The translations under genes were made by a program, and so were the position numbers. A stretch of 57,498 nucleotides of DNA. Source: an uncultured Alphaproteobacteria bacterium (lineage in GTDB: Bacteria; Pseudomonadota; Alphaproteobacteria; Rs-D84; CACZYB01). Below the pieces are notes generated by a model. The model was not told the origin of the DNA, did no database searches, and saw only the letters and a list, made by a program, of their open reading frames with translations. Numbering within the stretch: the first letter of the stretch is position 1; each line of letters begins with the position of its first letter. The stretch is taken from NCBI GenBank assembly GCA_944390685.1, contig CALXQL010000003.1, positions 1-57,498 on the forward strand. The letters run 5' to 3'. Shown one piece after another: positions 18,584 to 27,418 of the stretch.

Positions 18584-20211
18584 TTATTATCCTCTTTTTT
18601 ATTAAAAGTTTTATTAAATTTATCGGTTATGCCATGGGTTGCAGATTTTAATTTATCAAGATTGGTGGCTTTATCCGTTCTTTTTGCATAAGCAATATTT
18701 TCGCGATATAAAGATTGGCTCCATGAAATGACGGATTTTGAAAATTTCCATACACTACTTCCAAGTCCGCTTTCACTTATATTTCCCATAAACCATGATG
18801 CAAAATTATAACTTTCTTGTACTATTTTAAAGTTCAAAAGCAATGCAAAAATTATATAAAAAAAGTAAAATGGACTTGCCACTTCATTAAATGTTTCAAT
18901 ATCTCCTTCTTGCAATAATTTTAGCATATAGTTTGTAGTGGTTATATTATTTGTGCTTTCGGCGGATAGCATGCCACCCAAAACCCAATCATTTATTTCC
19001 GCACATATTATCATACCTACACACATAAATATTAAACCTATGGCAAAACCAAATAAATCACTTAGCCCCTTTTTAGCATAACTTCTTGTTTCATCAAATA
19101 CATAACATATCGCTAAAAATGGAAAGATAAGTAAAGACACGCCCATAAATAATAAATTTTCAACTATTATAAATGCAAATAACATATTAACCATAAATAA
19201 TCCAATCACCAATGCAATACCACTTAGCCCCATACGAATATCTTGATTTGTGATGAACGCTGCTATGGAAGAAATATTTGCAATTCGCCCAGCATTATTA
19301 GAAATAAATTCACCGGTTTTTTGTGTGCGTTTTGTATTTTTTGATTTATTATCCTTAATATCCTTTAAAACTTCATCTAATTTTTGTTTTAATTGTTCAG
19401 CCTTTTTACCCTTTAATTTTTTATTTTGAATAGCCTTTTGTATTTTTTCAAGCCATTTATCGGTTCCGTATTGTTCAAGATTTCTTCCTAGGAAAAAGCC
19501 ACCTACCCTTATTCCTATATTAGTAATAATCGCAAGTGATATTGGAAATATTCCATGTTCAAATAAGTTAATACCTATATCCATATAACTTTGTCTTAAA
19601 ACATTTATTTCTTTTATTAAGCAAACCATATTATTTTTTGTATTTTCGGATAGAGCATTACCTTCTTTATAAATTAAATTTGTTGATTGATTTTGACATT
19701 CAGGAGGAATTGAAAGTTGCATTTCATTTATTTTCTTTTGAATAACGGAACGACCAACCCCGCTTCCAAAATCAAGGACTATTTCATAAGTATTTGCGAA
19801 AATGTTTCTTGGCGAATTGATTATAAACAATCCTATTACAACTGTTGCAAGAAACATTTTTTTATAGATTTTTTTTAAATATCCTGGATCAAGTTTCACT
19901 TGAACCGATGGATCCAATCCAACACTTTTTATAAAAATTTTATATGTTTCGTATGCAATCCATAATGCCAAACATACCGATAATATCACAAGCGAATCAT
20001 TTTGAAATATATAAAATGTTTGATTGGCAACACGGGAAAAGGTATCATATATACTTTCAAATACACCACATACCCAACAATCCTTTAATAAAGTATATGC
20101 CCCACTTGTTATGTTATATATCATATATACAAGTATAAGCAAAGAAACTATCAATAAAGTCCATTTGCTTATCTTTGAAAATAATGGTTTATTTAAGGCA
20201 TTATCCGCCAC
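18580..20211 (-). CDS. VirB6/TrbL-like T4SS membrane protein, paralogue 1 of 5
   Basis: The 543-residue protein starts at GTG 20211 behind GAGGG. It has an N-terminal membrane segment (about 17-35), then CWVCG (C45, C48) and FESIYDTFSRV, which closely match paralogues 3 and 4. A basic, helical insert (about 245-305) interrupts the membrane region; it could be a cytoplasmic loop. The NMVCLIKE cysteine is present. The C-terminus is a charged tail. It follows the small membrane protein gene at 20225 by 13 bases and begins the run of five paralogues. Confidence 0.72.
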   Translation of the reverse strand: MADNALNKPLFSKISKWTLLIVSLLILVYMIYNITSGAYTLLKDCWVCGVFESIYDTFSRVANQTFYIFQNDSLVILSVCLALWIAYETYKIFIKSVGLDPSVQVKLDPGYLKKIYKKMFLATVVIGLFIINSPRNIFANTYEIVLDFGSGVGRSVIQKKINEMQLSIPPECQNQSTNLIYKEGNALSENTKNNMVCLIKEINVLRQSYMDIGINLFEHGIFPISLAIITNIGIRVGGFFLGRNLEQYGTDKWLEKIQKAIQNKKLKGKKAEQLKQKLDEVLKDIKDNKSKNTKRTQKTGEFISNNAGRIANISSIAAFITNQDIRMGLSGIALVIGLFMVNMLFAFIIVENLLFMGVSLLIFPFLAICYVFDETRSYAKKGLSDLFGFAIGLIFMCVGMIICAEINDWVLGGMLSAESTNNITTTNYMLKLLQEGDIETFNEVASPFYFFYIIFALLLNFKIVQESYNFASWFMGNISESGLGSSVWKFSKSVISWSQSLYRENIAYAKRTDKATNLDKLKSATHGITDKFNKTFNKKEDNK

Positions 20212-20224
20212 TTAACCGACCCTC

Positions 20225-20479
20225 TTATTTAAAAAATTTTTCTTTCATTTTTAGTATATATTTATATACCTTTAAATTTAATATTTTTGTGATAAGGTTA
20301 TTTAACATTCTATTAAACTTTATATTTTCCGGATGGGATTTTGCATATAAAATACACAAACATATTATTATTATTGCCCAAGATATTATCAAAATTAATA
20401 TTTTCAATTTTGATATTATGAAAAGCCCCAATAAAATACCTAAAACACTTAATAATAATTTCATGTTTCCAGAAAACAC
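20225..20479 (-). CDS. Small membrane protein, first gene of the VirB6-like operon
   Basis: The 84-residue protein has two adjacent hydrophobic segments (about 7-25 and 27-46) followed by a basic C-terminal half. I chose GTG 20479 because GGAGG lies six bases upstream; an internal ATG at 20464 is an alternative. The position in front of five VirB6-like genes and the two-helix topology resemble small T4SS subunits such as VirB3 or VirB2, but I see no family motif, so this is only a guess from context. Confidence 0.55.
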   Translation of the reverse strand: MFSGNMKLLLSVLGILLGLFIISKLKILILIISWAIIIICLCILYAKSHPENIKFNRMLNNLITKILNLKVYKYILKMKEKFFK

Positions 20480-20554
20480 TTCTTGCCTCCTTATCTTTTT
20501 TGTTATATAATATATTATATTATAACAAATATTCAAATAAAATAAAGGATTTTT
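20480..20554. promoter_or_regulatory. Divergent promoter region with a 29-bp inverted repeat
   Basis: The spacer between the VirB6-like operon and the divergent operon carries an imperfect palindrome at 20500-20528. Its arms TTGTTATA (20500-20507) and TATAACAA (20521-20528) are perfect complements. TATAAT-like -10 hexamers occur on both strands within it, so one regulator bound here could control both operons. Confidence 0.5.
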
Positions 20555-22078
20555 ATGGCTGAAAATAATTATAATAATGAAAATCAAGATTTTATTGAGG
20601 CTTCTCATTCTTCACAAGAATGGATGCATGAATTTTTGAAATATACTTTGGTTTTTTATGATCATATTTATTCAATTTTATCTCAAAACATTGATTATTA
20701 CAAAAAAAAGGAAATGATTGGTGAAATATTTTCTTCAATAAATCAAGGACATTATTTTGATGAATTACAAAATCTTGTTAATAATTATTTAGATGGCAAG
20801 ATAAATGAAGATGATTTTCAAAAGAAATTTGAACTTTTTAGAGAACAAAATATTAATGATGCAAAATCAAGATTACAAGCTTACTTTGCTGCATTACATA
20901 AAAATGAAGAAGTAGAAAATACAAAAAAATCTTTAATGGAAATAATGCCTCATGATGATCCTAAGTCAAAGGATTTTTTTGAAAATTTTGATAATCTCAA
21001 TTCCGCTCAATTAGAAGAGGTGGTTTTGGATTTTAATAATCCTTTTAATGCTTCTTTATCCGAAGAAACTATGGAAGATTTAAAATTAGATAGAAAAACT
21101 GGGGATAAAATTAAAACCCAATATAAATACAAAGTTGAGGGTAAAATATCTTCTGGAATTAGTGAATTAGATGAATTCTTAGGTATAATTCAACCAGGGT
21201 TAAATCTTCTTCTTATAGGAGTTGGAAGAATTTTTTATGAGGGTGTGGTGGATAATGTGGAAAAATTATTTTTTAGTAATCCCGATAAAGGTATTGTTAG
21301 TTATTATGAAAACTGGGCTAAATCAAGTGAAAATATTAAAAAGGCTTTTGATTTCCTTCATAATAATAACTATTTAGATGAAAACGATAAATTTCATTAT
21401 AGGGTCAATCTTGAAAATAATGAAAATCATATCGCAACTGCATTTAATAATATGGTGGTGGATAAAATAAATCTTAATAGACAATCTCAATTAAAAAATC
21501 TCAATGATACTATTAAAAATGATTTACTTAGCAATAATCAAAATTTAACCGATGAACAAAAAAGGGCTATTATTGAAAGTAGTGACATAACTCAATCTAA
21601 AGAATTTAATTTATTGAGTGAAGACGAAAAAAATGAATATCTTGCTTTAAAAGAACAATATCAACCTTTTAAAGGTAATGCCTTTAATAAATTAAAAGAT
21701 ATGACGGAAACTACTCATGCAGTTCAAGAAATTATTAAGGATACAATTAGAAAAACTCGTGATGTAGATGATAAGGGAAATCCTATTCCAAAGGCAACTG
21801 ATAAGGGGAAAAGCGCCCTAAATTCCATTATGTATTTAGTGGATTTGTTTAATAAGGATAATGATAGTGCTTTTTATAATAAGTTTTCATCAATGATTAA
21901 TTATTATAAAAGTGAATATACTTCAACATCTTTTGGTAATTTCATTGAAGATGATTCAAATGATTATTTTGTTAAACAACAAGAAAGTGAGGAACAAGAA
22001 AAAGCAATAAAAAATTTTATTAACGCTATGGGTGGGGAAGAAAAAGTTAAAGCTATGATGGGAGGAGAATCACGATAA
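20555..22078 (+). CDS. Unrecognised soluble acidic protein, first gene of the divergent operon
   Basis: The 507-residue protein has no signal peptide and no clear membrane segment. It is rich in Asn, Asp, Glu and Lys and looks mostly helical. One more hydrophobic stretch (LDEFLGIIQPGLNLLLIGVG, about 205-225) breaks the pattern. The C-terminus has Gly/Met-rich motifs (MGGEEKVKAMMGGES). I know no family for it. It is divergent from the VirB6-like array and heads a compact five-gene unit (spacing 2, -1, 1 and 5 bases). A T4SS-linked cytoplasmic component or effector is one possibility, from context only. ATG 20555 follows AAAGGA. Confidence 0.6.
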   Translation: MAENNYNNENQDFIEASHSSQEWMHEFLKYTLVFYDHIYSILSQNIDYYKKKEMIGEIFSSINQGHYFDELQNLVNNYLDGKINEDDFQKKFELFREQNINDAKSRLQAYFAALHKNEEVENTKKSLMEIMPHDDPKSKDFFENFDNLNSAQLEEVVLDFNNPFNASLSEETMEDLKLDRKTGDKIKTQYKYKVEGKISSGISELDEFLGIIQPGLNLLLIGVGRIFYEGVVDNVEKLFFSNPDKGIVSYYENWAKSSENIKKAFDFLHNNNYLDENDKFHYRVNLENNENHIATAFNNMVVDKINLNRQSQLKNLNDTIKNDLLSNNQNLTDEQKRAIIESSDITQSKEFNLLSEDEKNEYLALKEQYQPFKGNAFNKLKDMTETTHAVQEIIKDTIRKTRDVDDKGNPIPKATDKGKSALNSIMYLVDLFNKDNDSAFYNKFSSMINYYKSEYTSTSFGNFIEDDSNDYFVKQQESEEQEKAIKNFINAMGGEEKVKAMMGGESR

Positions 22079-22080
22079 TT

Positions 22081-23109
22081 ATGAAAAGACTTGCCTATAT
22101 ATCTATAATTACATCTATATTGATTTTACCAATTATTTTTTGGTTGGATTTTAATTGGAATATTTCCATTTTCTCAATTGATATAAAAAAACTTCGTTTT
22201 GCTTTTATTAAGGATAAATTTTTATTATTTGCTACATTATTTAATTTAACATTATATATATATTCTATTATCACAATTATGAAAATGAAGAATAAAAATA
22301 CAAAAAATATAACTGCAAATAATATTAAAAATACTAATAATCAATTACAAAATACTACTTCTTCATGGCATAATTTATATGATGGAAAAAGAAACAATAA
22401 TAATTTGACGACAAATAATATTCAAAAAGAAGAAGTAAATACTGAACCAATCAATAATAATAATAATAATAATAAACTTAATGTTGATATAAAACAAAAT
22501 ACAAATCAAATACAAAATCAAACCAATATAATAAATATGCCAAATATGACAAATAGTGTGTATGCAAATCAAATTGAAAATTTACTTACATCTATGGGCT
22601 ATGATGTGCTTGGGGATTTATTCATTGAAGATAATTATATAGATATCATTGCAATTGGTGAAAGTGATAGTCTTCTTCTTATTAAAATAAATTCTCAATA
22701 TGGTGAGGTGGTAGCAAATGAGGAAGAGACTCAAAAAGATCAACCTCCTATGTGGTTTTCAAATGAAAATAAATATATATCTCCTGTATTTGAAGTTAAA
22801 AATGCACATACTCAATTCGTTAAAATGATAAATGAAACTTTACCGGAAGATAATGGCGTTATGGTAAAGCCTATTGTAGTGATGACAACTTCCAATATTT
22901 CAAATAGTGATGATATGCTTAATAAATGGAAAGAATTAGGCGTGGATGTAGTGAAATTTTTTGTTAATGCCAATCTTAAAAACATCAATGATATCATTGA
23001 AAATAAAAGTGGTAAGGAGATTATGGCTAGTTATAAAAAGTATGTTAATACCTTAATTAAGTATTTCACCCAAAAGTATAAAAAAAATAGAATGAAAAAG
23101 GCGGGATAA
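22081..23109 (+). CDS. Membrane-anchored protein with a possible restriction-endonuclease-like domain
   Basis: The 342-residue protein has two N-terminal transmembrane segments (about 6-22 and 47-66). An Asn-rich linker (about 71-155) has runs such as NNNNNN. The C-terminal domain (about 160-340) begins with a helix (IENLLTSMGYDV), then strands with a conserved-looking Asp (NYIDIIAIG) and a strand ending in Lys (LLLIKIN). That order recalls the D...(D/E)xK core of Mrr/NERD-type nuclease folds, but the E before the K is missing. I call the fold possible and activity doubtful. It should be cytoplasm-facing on the inner membrane and is tightly coupled to its neighbours. Confidence 0.5.
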   Translation: MKRLAYISIITSILILPIIFWLDFNWNISIFSIDIKKLRFAFIKDKFLLFATLFNLTLYIYSIITIMKMKNKNTKNITANNIKNTNNQLQNTTSSWHNLYDGKRNNNNLTTNNIQKEEVNTEPINNNNNNNKLNVDIKQNTNQIQNQTNIINMPNMTNSVYANQIENLLTSMGYDVLGDLFIEDNYIDIIAIGESDSLLLIKINSQYGEVVANEEETQKDQPPMWFSNENKYISPVFEVKNAHTQFVKMINETLPEDNGVMVKPIVVMTTSNISNSDDMLNKWKELGVDVVKFFVNANLKNINDIIENKSGKEIMASYKKYVNTLIKYFTQKYKKNRMKKAG

Positions 23110-23669
23110 TGTTATTAGATGAAAATTATTATCGTGATTTAATATCTAAATTGGGGCTTCCAGAAATGCCTATTGTCAAAGTGGAAAAACAAGATATGCC
23201 CCAAACAACATTACAAAAATTTTACAATGATTTTAATTATATCACTAAAAAACTTCTTCAATTTGTTTTTTATAATAATATTCAAGATTTAATCAGTGCC
23301 GATTTTTCAAATGATGCTATCATGAAAATGAAAAATGGAATACTTCCCGAAAATATTGACATTTGCTTGAAAAAACCTTTTGAATATGGTGGCGAATTGG
23401 ATTTTTCTAATCTCTTTTTAATAAAAAAACGTCCTTTTAAAACTATCATTGATCAATTCATTGATGAACAAGTTTTAAATTTCAATCGTGAAAAAATTTC
23501 ATCTTTTTCAAATGGATATGAACTTCCAAATGTGTTATTTGTCCCCTCTCCAAAGGGAATAGTTTTTTTACCGGCTTTGAAGGGTTTTGTCGGTCCAGGG
23601 GGAAATACATCCGCCGATATTATGACCGAAATTGGAAGTAGTATGTTTGTAAAATCCGGAGGATTTTAG
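23109..23669 (+). CDS. Unrecognised protein with a degenerate HNH-like segment
   Basis: The 186-residue soluble protein overlaps the previous stop by one base (TAATG). Residues about 82-121 (ICLKKPFEYGGELDFSNLFL, then an F..IIDQFIDEQ helix) follow the spacing of the HNH/WHH nuclease core, in which H-x-x-P-L-x-x-GG-x-x-D-x-x-N-L is typical. The catalytic histidines are absent here, so if related it is an inactive or remodelled domain. The C-terminus is Gly-rich (FVGPGGNTSADIM). It directly precedes a SUKH-like gene, the family of many nuclease-toxin immunity proteins. The function is unknown. Confidence 0.5.
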   Translation: MLLDENYYRDLISKLGLPEMPIVKVEKQDMPQTTLQKFYNDFNYITKKLLQFVFYNNIQDLISADFSNDAIMKMKNGILPENIDICLKKPFEYGGELDFSNLFLIKKRPFKTIIDQFIDEQVLNFNREKISSFSNGYELPNVLFVPSPKGIVFLPALKGFVGPGGNTSADIMTEIGSSMFVKSGGF

Positions 23670-23670
23670 T

Positions 23671-24114
23671 ATGAATGAGTTTATTTTAAATTTAAAAAAA
23701 TCATTTGATGATGTGTGTTTATTTCCTCATGCATCCATTGATAAAATTGATTTCATTTCCACAATGTTAAAAAATGATTCATTTGCAAGTATACCTAATG
23801 ATTATTATGAATTTTTAATTATATCCGATGGTATCATTTTACATAGTCTTGAATTATATGGTGTGGAAAAACATAATAGGGAAAGTGAAAACTATCATTT
23901 CCCAAATTTAGTTGATGCAAATGATATTTTTAAAAAAGAAAAAAATCCTTTCATGCTTAATATGATATTACTTGGATATTGGGGCTTATTTGCCATCATT
24001 TATGATAATAATAATAAACTATATAAATTAGTAGATAGAAAGTTTTTTAAGACTTTTATTTCCTTTAAATCTTTATATGAGATTTTTAATCATATTTTAA
24101 ACAATATAAGGTAG
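23671..24114 (+). CDS. SMI1/KNR4 (SUKH/YrhA)-like protein
   Basis: The 147-residue cytoplasmic protein has the SUKH pattern. There is an N-terminal helix, then IPNDYYEFLIISDGIILHSLELYG (about 41-64), where a Pro-x-x-Y-x-x-F-L helix is followed by a G and a strand. Next come the DIFKKE helix, the strands LGYWGLFAIIYD and KLYKLVDR, and a final SFKSLYEIFNHIL helix. SUKH proteins are often immunity proteins that bind nuclease toxins, but many are housekeeping partners. The start is one base after the previous stop. The neighbour at 23109 has an HNH-like segment, which makes a binding pair plausible. Confidence 0.6.
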   Translation: MNEFILNLKKSFDDVCLFPHASIDKIDFISTMLKNDSFASIPNDYYEFLIISDGIILHSLELYGVEKHNRESENYHFPNLVDANDIFKKEKNPFMLNMILLGYWGLFAIIYDNNNKLYKLVDRKFFKTFISFKSLYEIFNHILNNIR

Positions 24115-24119
24115 TAAAT

Positions 24120-24326
24120 ATGCTTGAAAAACATTCTATTACTTTGATGGGGCATAGGACAAGCATTTCAATTGAAAAAGAATTTTGGATTGAACTTAAA
24201 CATATTGCTATCATTCAAAATAAATCCATAAATCAAATCGTTTCTTCAATTGATATTGAAGGACATGATAATCTTTCCAGTGCAATAAGGGTTTTTATCC
24301 TTAATTATTTGAAAGAAGTTCATTGA
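24120..24326 (+). CDS. Ribbon-helix-helix domain protein (RHH_4 type)
   Basis: The 68-residue protein matches the small alphaproteobacterial RHH family (PF13467). It has a beta strand with HRTSISIEKEFWIELKHIA, then a helix-turn-helix stretch ending in SSAIRVFILNYLKE. These are DNA-binding dimers that usually act as repressors. It is the last gene of the divergent operon and might regulate it, perhaps at the palindrome at 20500-20528; that is inference. Its 3' end overlaps the end of the convergent AsmA-like gene by 26 bases. Confidence 0.8.
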   Translation: MLEKHSITLMGHRTSISIEKEFWIELKHIAIIQNKSINQIVSSIDIEGHDNLSSAIRVFILNYLKEVH

Positions 24327-27300
24327 TTTCCTTTACCTTTTTATGTATGTAGGAAGTATTGATTTTTGATGTCAAGGTTGATGTATTTAAATCCCCCTTT
24401 AAATTATTTATAAAACCATTTAGATTATAAAGCAAACTCAATGTATCAATTGATAAATTGGATATATCAAAAACACTTTCTATATTAAGAGATTTTTGTA
24501 TCAAATTTCCCGATATAAAACCATTTACAATCATATTATTTGCATTTAAATTAAACGCTGATTTTTCAACATTAGAATTGTTTATATTGCCTTTGATTGA
24601 TAAATTGGAAAAGGCCATATTACCACTTTTGAAACTATTTTCTAATATATAAATAACATTATTTGTCGTTATATTGGCAAGTTGGGAAAGGTTTAATAAT
24701 ATTGTATCGTAATCACTTATACCCTTAATAGTTCCATTTTGAATATTTGCATCAAAATCACCACTTAAATTTGAAGTTAAATCATAAAATGTCATACCAT
24801 TTGTTTTAAAGTTCAATATTATATTTAATATTCCAGAGGTTAAATTCATCAATTCATTATTCATTATATTATTTGGTAATTGATAATTGTTTACATCAAG
24901 TGTGCCATTAAAAATCTTATTATTTAAAATTTCACTTGTGATAGAAACTTTGGTATTATTTTTTTCCAATAAGAAATTAAATCTTCCTGGATTTTTTGCA
25001 TTTTTTAAATCAATATTTATATTTTTATAAATATTTCCATCGTATTCAATTATATTTTCGCCTGAAAATGTCATATTAAATGGCATAGTACGAATCACCT
25101 TTAATAAAAAATCTATATATAAATCCGTAGTTTTTAAACGTTTAAAAATATCTTTCACATCAAGATTATCAATATTAAATGATGCTGTGATTTCGTATTG
25201 AGGTTCTCTTTTATTTCGTGAAACATTTGTTTTTATAATATCTCCGGTAATTGTATTCTTTTTTACTTTTAATGTTATTTTATTTATATTGTTTCCATCT
25301 ATTTGAGCAGTTAATGAAAATGGTATATCATCATAAAAATAATTCATCAAACTTGTATCAATTATACCCCATGAAAATAAAAATCCTTTTAATTCATTAT
25401 GGGATAAATTAAGAGTGTATTTTTCACTTCCTTCTAATAATTTACCATTCACTTCTACATTTATATTATTTAATTCAGCATAGACATTAGAATTTGGATT
25501 TGTGGCATCTCCATTTAATCTTATATTTAATTTTTTAACTCCATTTGATATTAACCTATCTATAAATGTATTCTTTACAAATGGAAGTGTTAATCCCTTT
25601 AAATTATCCGCTGTGATTATATAATTAAAGTCCTTAAATTCCCCATTGGATCCGGTAATGCCTACTAAATCGCCCTTGATATTTGAAGAAAAGCCATCAT
25701 TTATGAAAGTTAAACGTTTTACCGATAATGTATCATTAGAAAATGTTGTATTTAATTTAAATAAATCATATTTATCAGTTCCAAGTGTCATACTTTTTAT
25801 CAATGCAGTCAATGTAAAGTTTATATCCTTTAATACAAATAATTTTGATATGATATATGGTAAATCAATCTTATCCTTTGTAAAAAAAGAACTATTTATA
25901 TTACTTGATTTTATTAAGACTTTATAATTAGGTTTATTATTGTTTAATGTGCGTTCAATATTACCTTCTATTGTATTATTTCCTATTTTCAACATTAAAT
26001 TAGTTATATTGAATATATCTTTATTATAAAGAATATTGCCCCTAAACTCATTTATTTTTGTTTGATTAAATAATTTATTTTTATATATGAAAGGAATATT
26101 TGTATCAACTGAGACATTATATCCTATATTATTTAAAAGATTATTTATTTTACCTTTTAATGAAAACTTATTTTTTGAAATGAAATATTCAAACTTTTTT
26201 ATATCAATATTATCTACATTACCATTTTCAAATATTGGAGAAGTGTCCAATTGAAAATTAGTAATAGTAGTATTATTTTTTGTAAAAATATTTTTGGCTG
26301 TGATTTTAAAATTTGCCTTTGATAATAATTTAATTAACTCTTTAACCCCATTTATTTGTGTGATAGATTGTGAGAAAATATCCTTTGGCAAAGACAATAT
26401 TTTTTCCAATTTTAAATTTTTAAAATCAAGATTAAATGTCATATTTTCTCTTTGTATATGAATTTTATTATTTTCATCACGGGTAAATGGAATTATTCCC
26501 GAAAATGTAGCAAAACTTTCGTTTGATGTAAAAGAGCCATTTGATAAAACAATTGCATCAGGTGTGGTTTGTATTGTAGTTTTTATATTTAATTTTTCAT
26601 TAAATATTGGCAAATTTGGAATGGTTAATGAACCATCAATAAGTGGAATAAACTTATATAAATTATCACTTGATAACTCACTTGTGCCATTTAATATATA
26701 TTCACCATTTTTAACGACCAAGTTTATATTATTATCTATTTTATTATTTTCATTTATATAATCAAAATCTATTTTTAAATCATAATTATCTTTATCCAAA
26801 AAATTTAATGAAAAATCAATATCATCTATTGTATTTGATAAATATTTAAAATCACCATTACCTATAATATTTCCATCACTTATAGTTTGAAAGTTCATAT
26901 TGATATCATAGATACGTCTTATCTTACTATCTTTAGTATCATCAGTTTGTGTTAAAACACCATCTTTTATTATAAGAGATTTAAAATTTTCGCCCTTTAA
27001 AAATAATGGAAGATTAACGAATCCTAAACTTTGATAAATAGAATAATTAAGATAACCTCCATCAATTACAATTTTATCTACTTTAAAATCTCCTTTGATT
27101 ATATCCATCAAACTCATACTTATGAAAATTTGTTTTGCATTTAGAAAAGTTTGTTTTTGCTTATCATTTGTAGATGATAATTCCCTAAAATCAACATTTT
27201 TTAAAACTATTGCAGGATATGGAAGAATTGAAAAAACCACTTTCCCTTTTATATTTATATCAAATTTGATTAGGTTTTCAATTTCTTGTTCAATATAGGC

Positions 27301-27399
27301 TTTTTTATTTTCATCAATATTTATAAAGTTTGGAAGTATGTATAAGCCCAATAATAATGCGATTATAACACCAAATGTTATTGAAACTTTTTTTATCAT
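24301..27399 (-). CDS. AsmA family protein
   Basis: The 1032-residue protein has an N-terminal signal anchor (about 5-24), then the AsmA-type opening (INIKGKVVFSILPYPAIVLKNVDF). A very long region of repeating beta strands follows. The C-terminus carries the AsmA-like motif around DFDANIQNGTIKGISDYDTILLNL (about 915-940). AsmA-like proteins (TamB, YhdP, AsmA) are thought to form long beta-groove bridges that carry phospholipids between the inner and outer membranes. It is a single gene, convergent with the RHH gene and divergent from uvrB. Confidence 0.85.
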   Translation of the reverse strand: MIKKVSITFGVIIALLLGLYILPNFINIDENKKAYIEQEIENLIKFDINIKGKVVFSILPYPAIVLKNVDFRELSSTNDKQKQTFLNAKQIFISMSLMDIIKGDFKVDKIVIDGGYLNYSIYQSLGFVNLPLFLKGENFKSLIIKDGVLTQTDDTKDSKIRRIYDINMNFQTISDGNIIGNGDFKYLSNTIDDIDFSLNFLDKDNYDLKIDFDYINENNKIDNNINLVVKNGEYILNGTSELSSDNLYKFIPLIDGSLTIPNLPIFNEKLNIKTTIQTTPDAIVLSNGSFTSNESFATFSGIIPFTRDENNKIHIQRENMTFNLDFKNLKLEKILSLPKDIFSQSITQINGVKELIKLLSKANFKITAKNIFTKNNTTITNFQLDTSPIFENGNVDNIDIKKFEYFISKNKFSLKGKINNLLNNIGYNVSVDTNIPFIYKNKLFNQTKINEFRGNILYNKDIFNITNLMLKIGNNTIEGNIERTLNNNKPNYKVLIKSSNINSSFFTKDKIDLPYIISKLFVLKDINFTLTALIKSMTLGTDKYDLFKLNTTFSNDTLSVKRLTFINDGFSSNIKGDLVGITGSNGEFKDFNYIITADNLKGLTLPFVKNTFIDRLISNGVKKLNIRLNGDATNPNSNVYAELNNINVEVNGKLLEGSEKYTLNLSHNELKGFLFSWGIIDTSLMNYFYDDIPFSLTAQIDGNNINKITLKVKKNTITGDIIKTNVSRNKREPQYEITASFNIDNLDVKDIFKRLKTTDLYIDFLLKVIRTMPFNMTFSGENIIEYDGNIYKNINIDLKNAKNPGRFNFLLEKNNTKVSITSEILNNKIFNGTLDVNNYQLPNNIMNNELMNLTSGILNIILNFKTNGMTFYDLTSNLSGDFDANIQNGTIKGISDYDTILLNLSQLANITTNNVIYILENSFKSGNMAFSNLSIKGNINNSNVEKSAFNLNANNMIVNGFISGNLIQKSLNIESVFDISNLSIDTLSLLYNLNGFINNLKGDLNTSTLTSKINTSYIHKKVKEINELLSNN

Positions 27400-27418
27400 T
27401 TTCCCCTCTTTATTTCCT

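Noticed and set aside
10645-20479. An integrative conjugative element or plasmid island
   Set aside because: No integrase, relaxase, attachment repeats or change in base composition is seen; flanking genes look chromosomal.
22441-22500. Trinucleotide AAT/AAC runs
   Set aside because: They encode the Asn-rich linker of the membrane protein at 22081.
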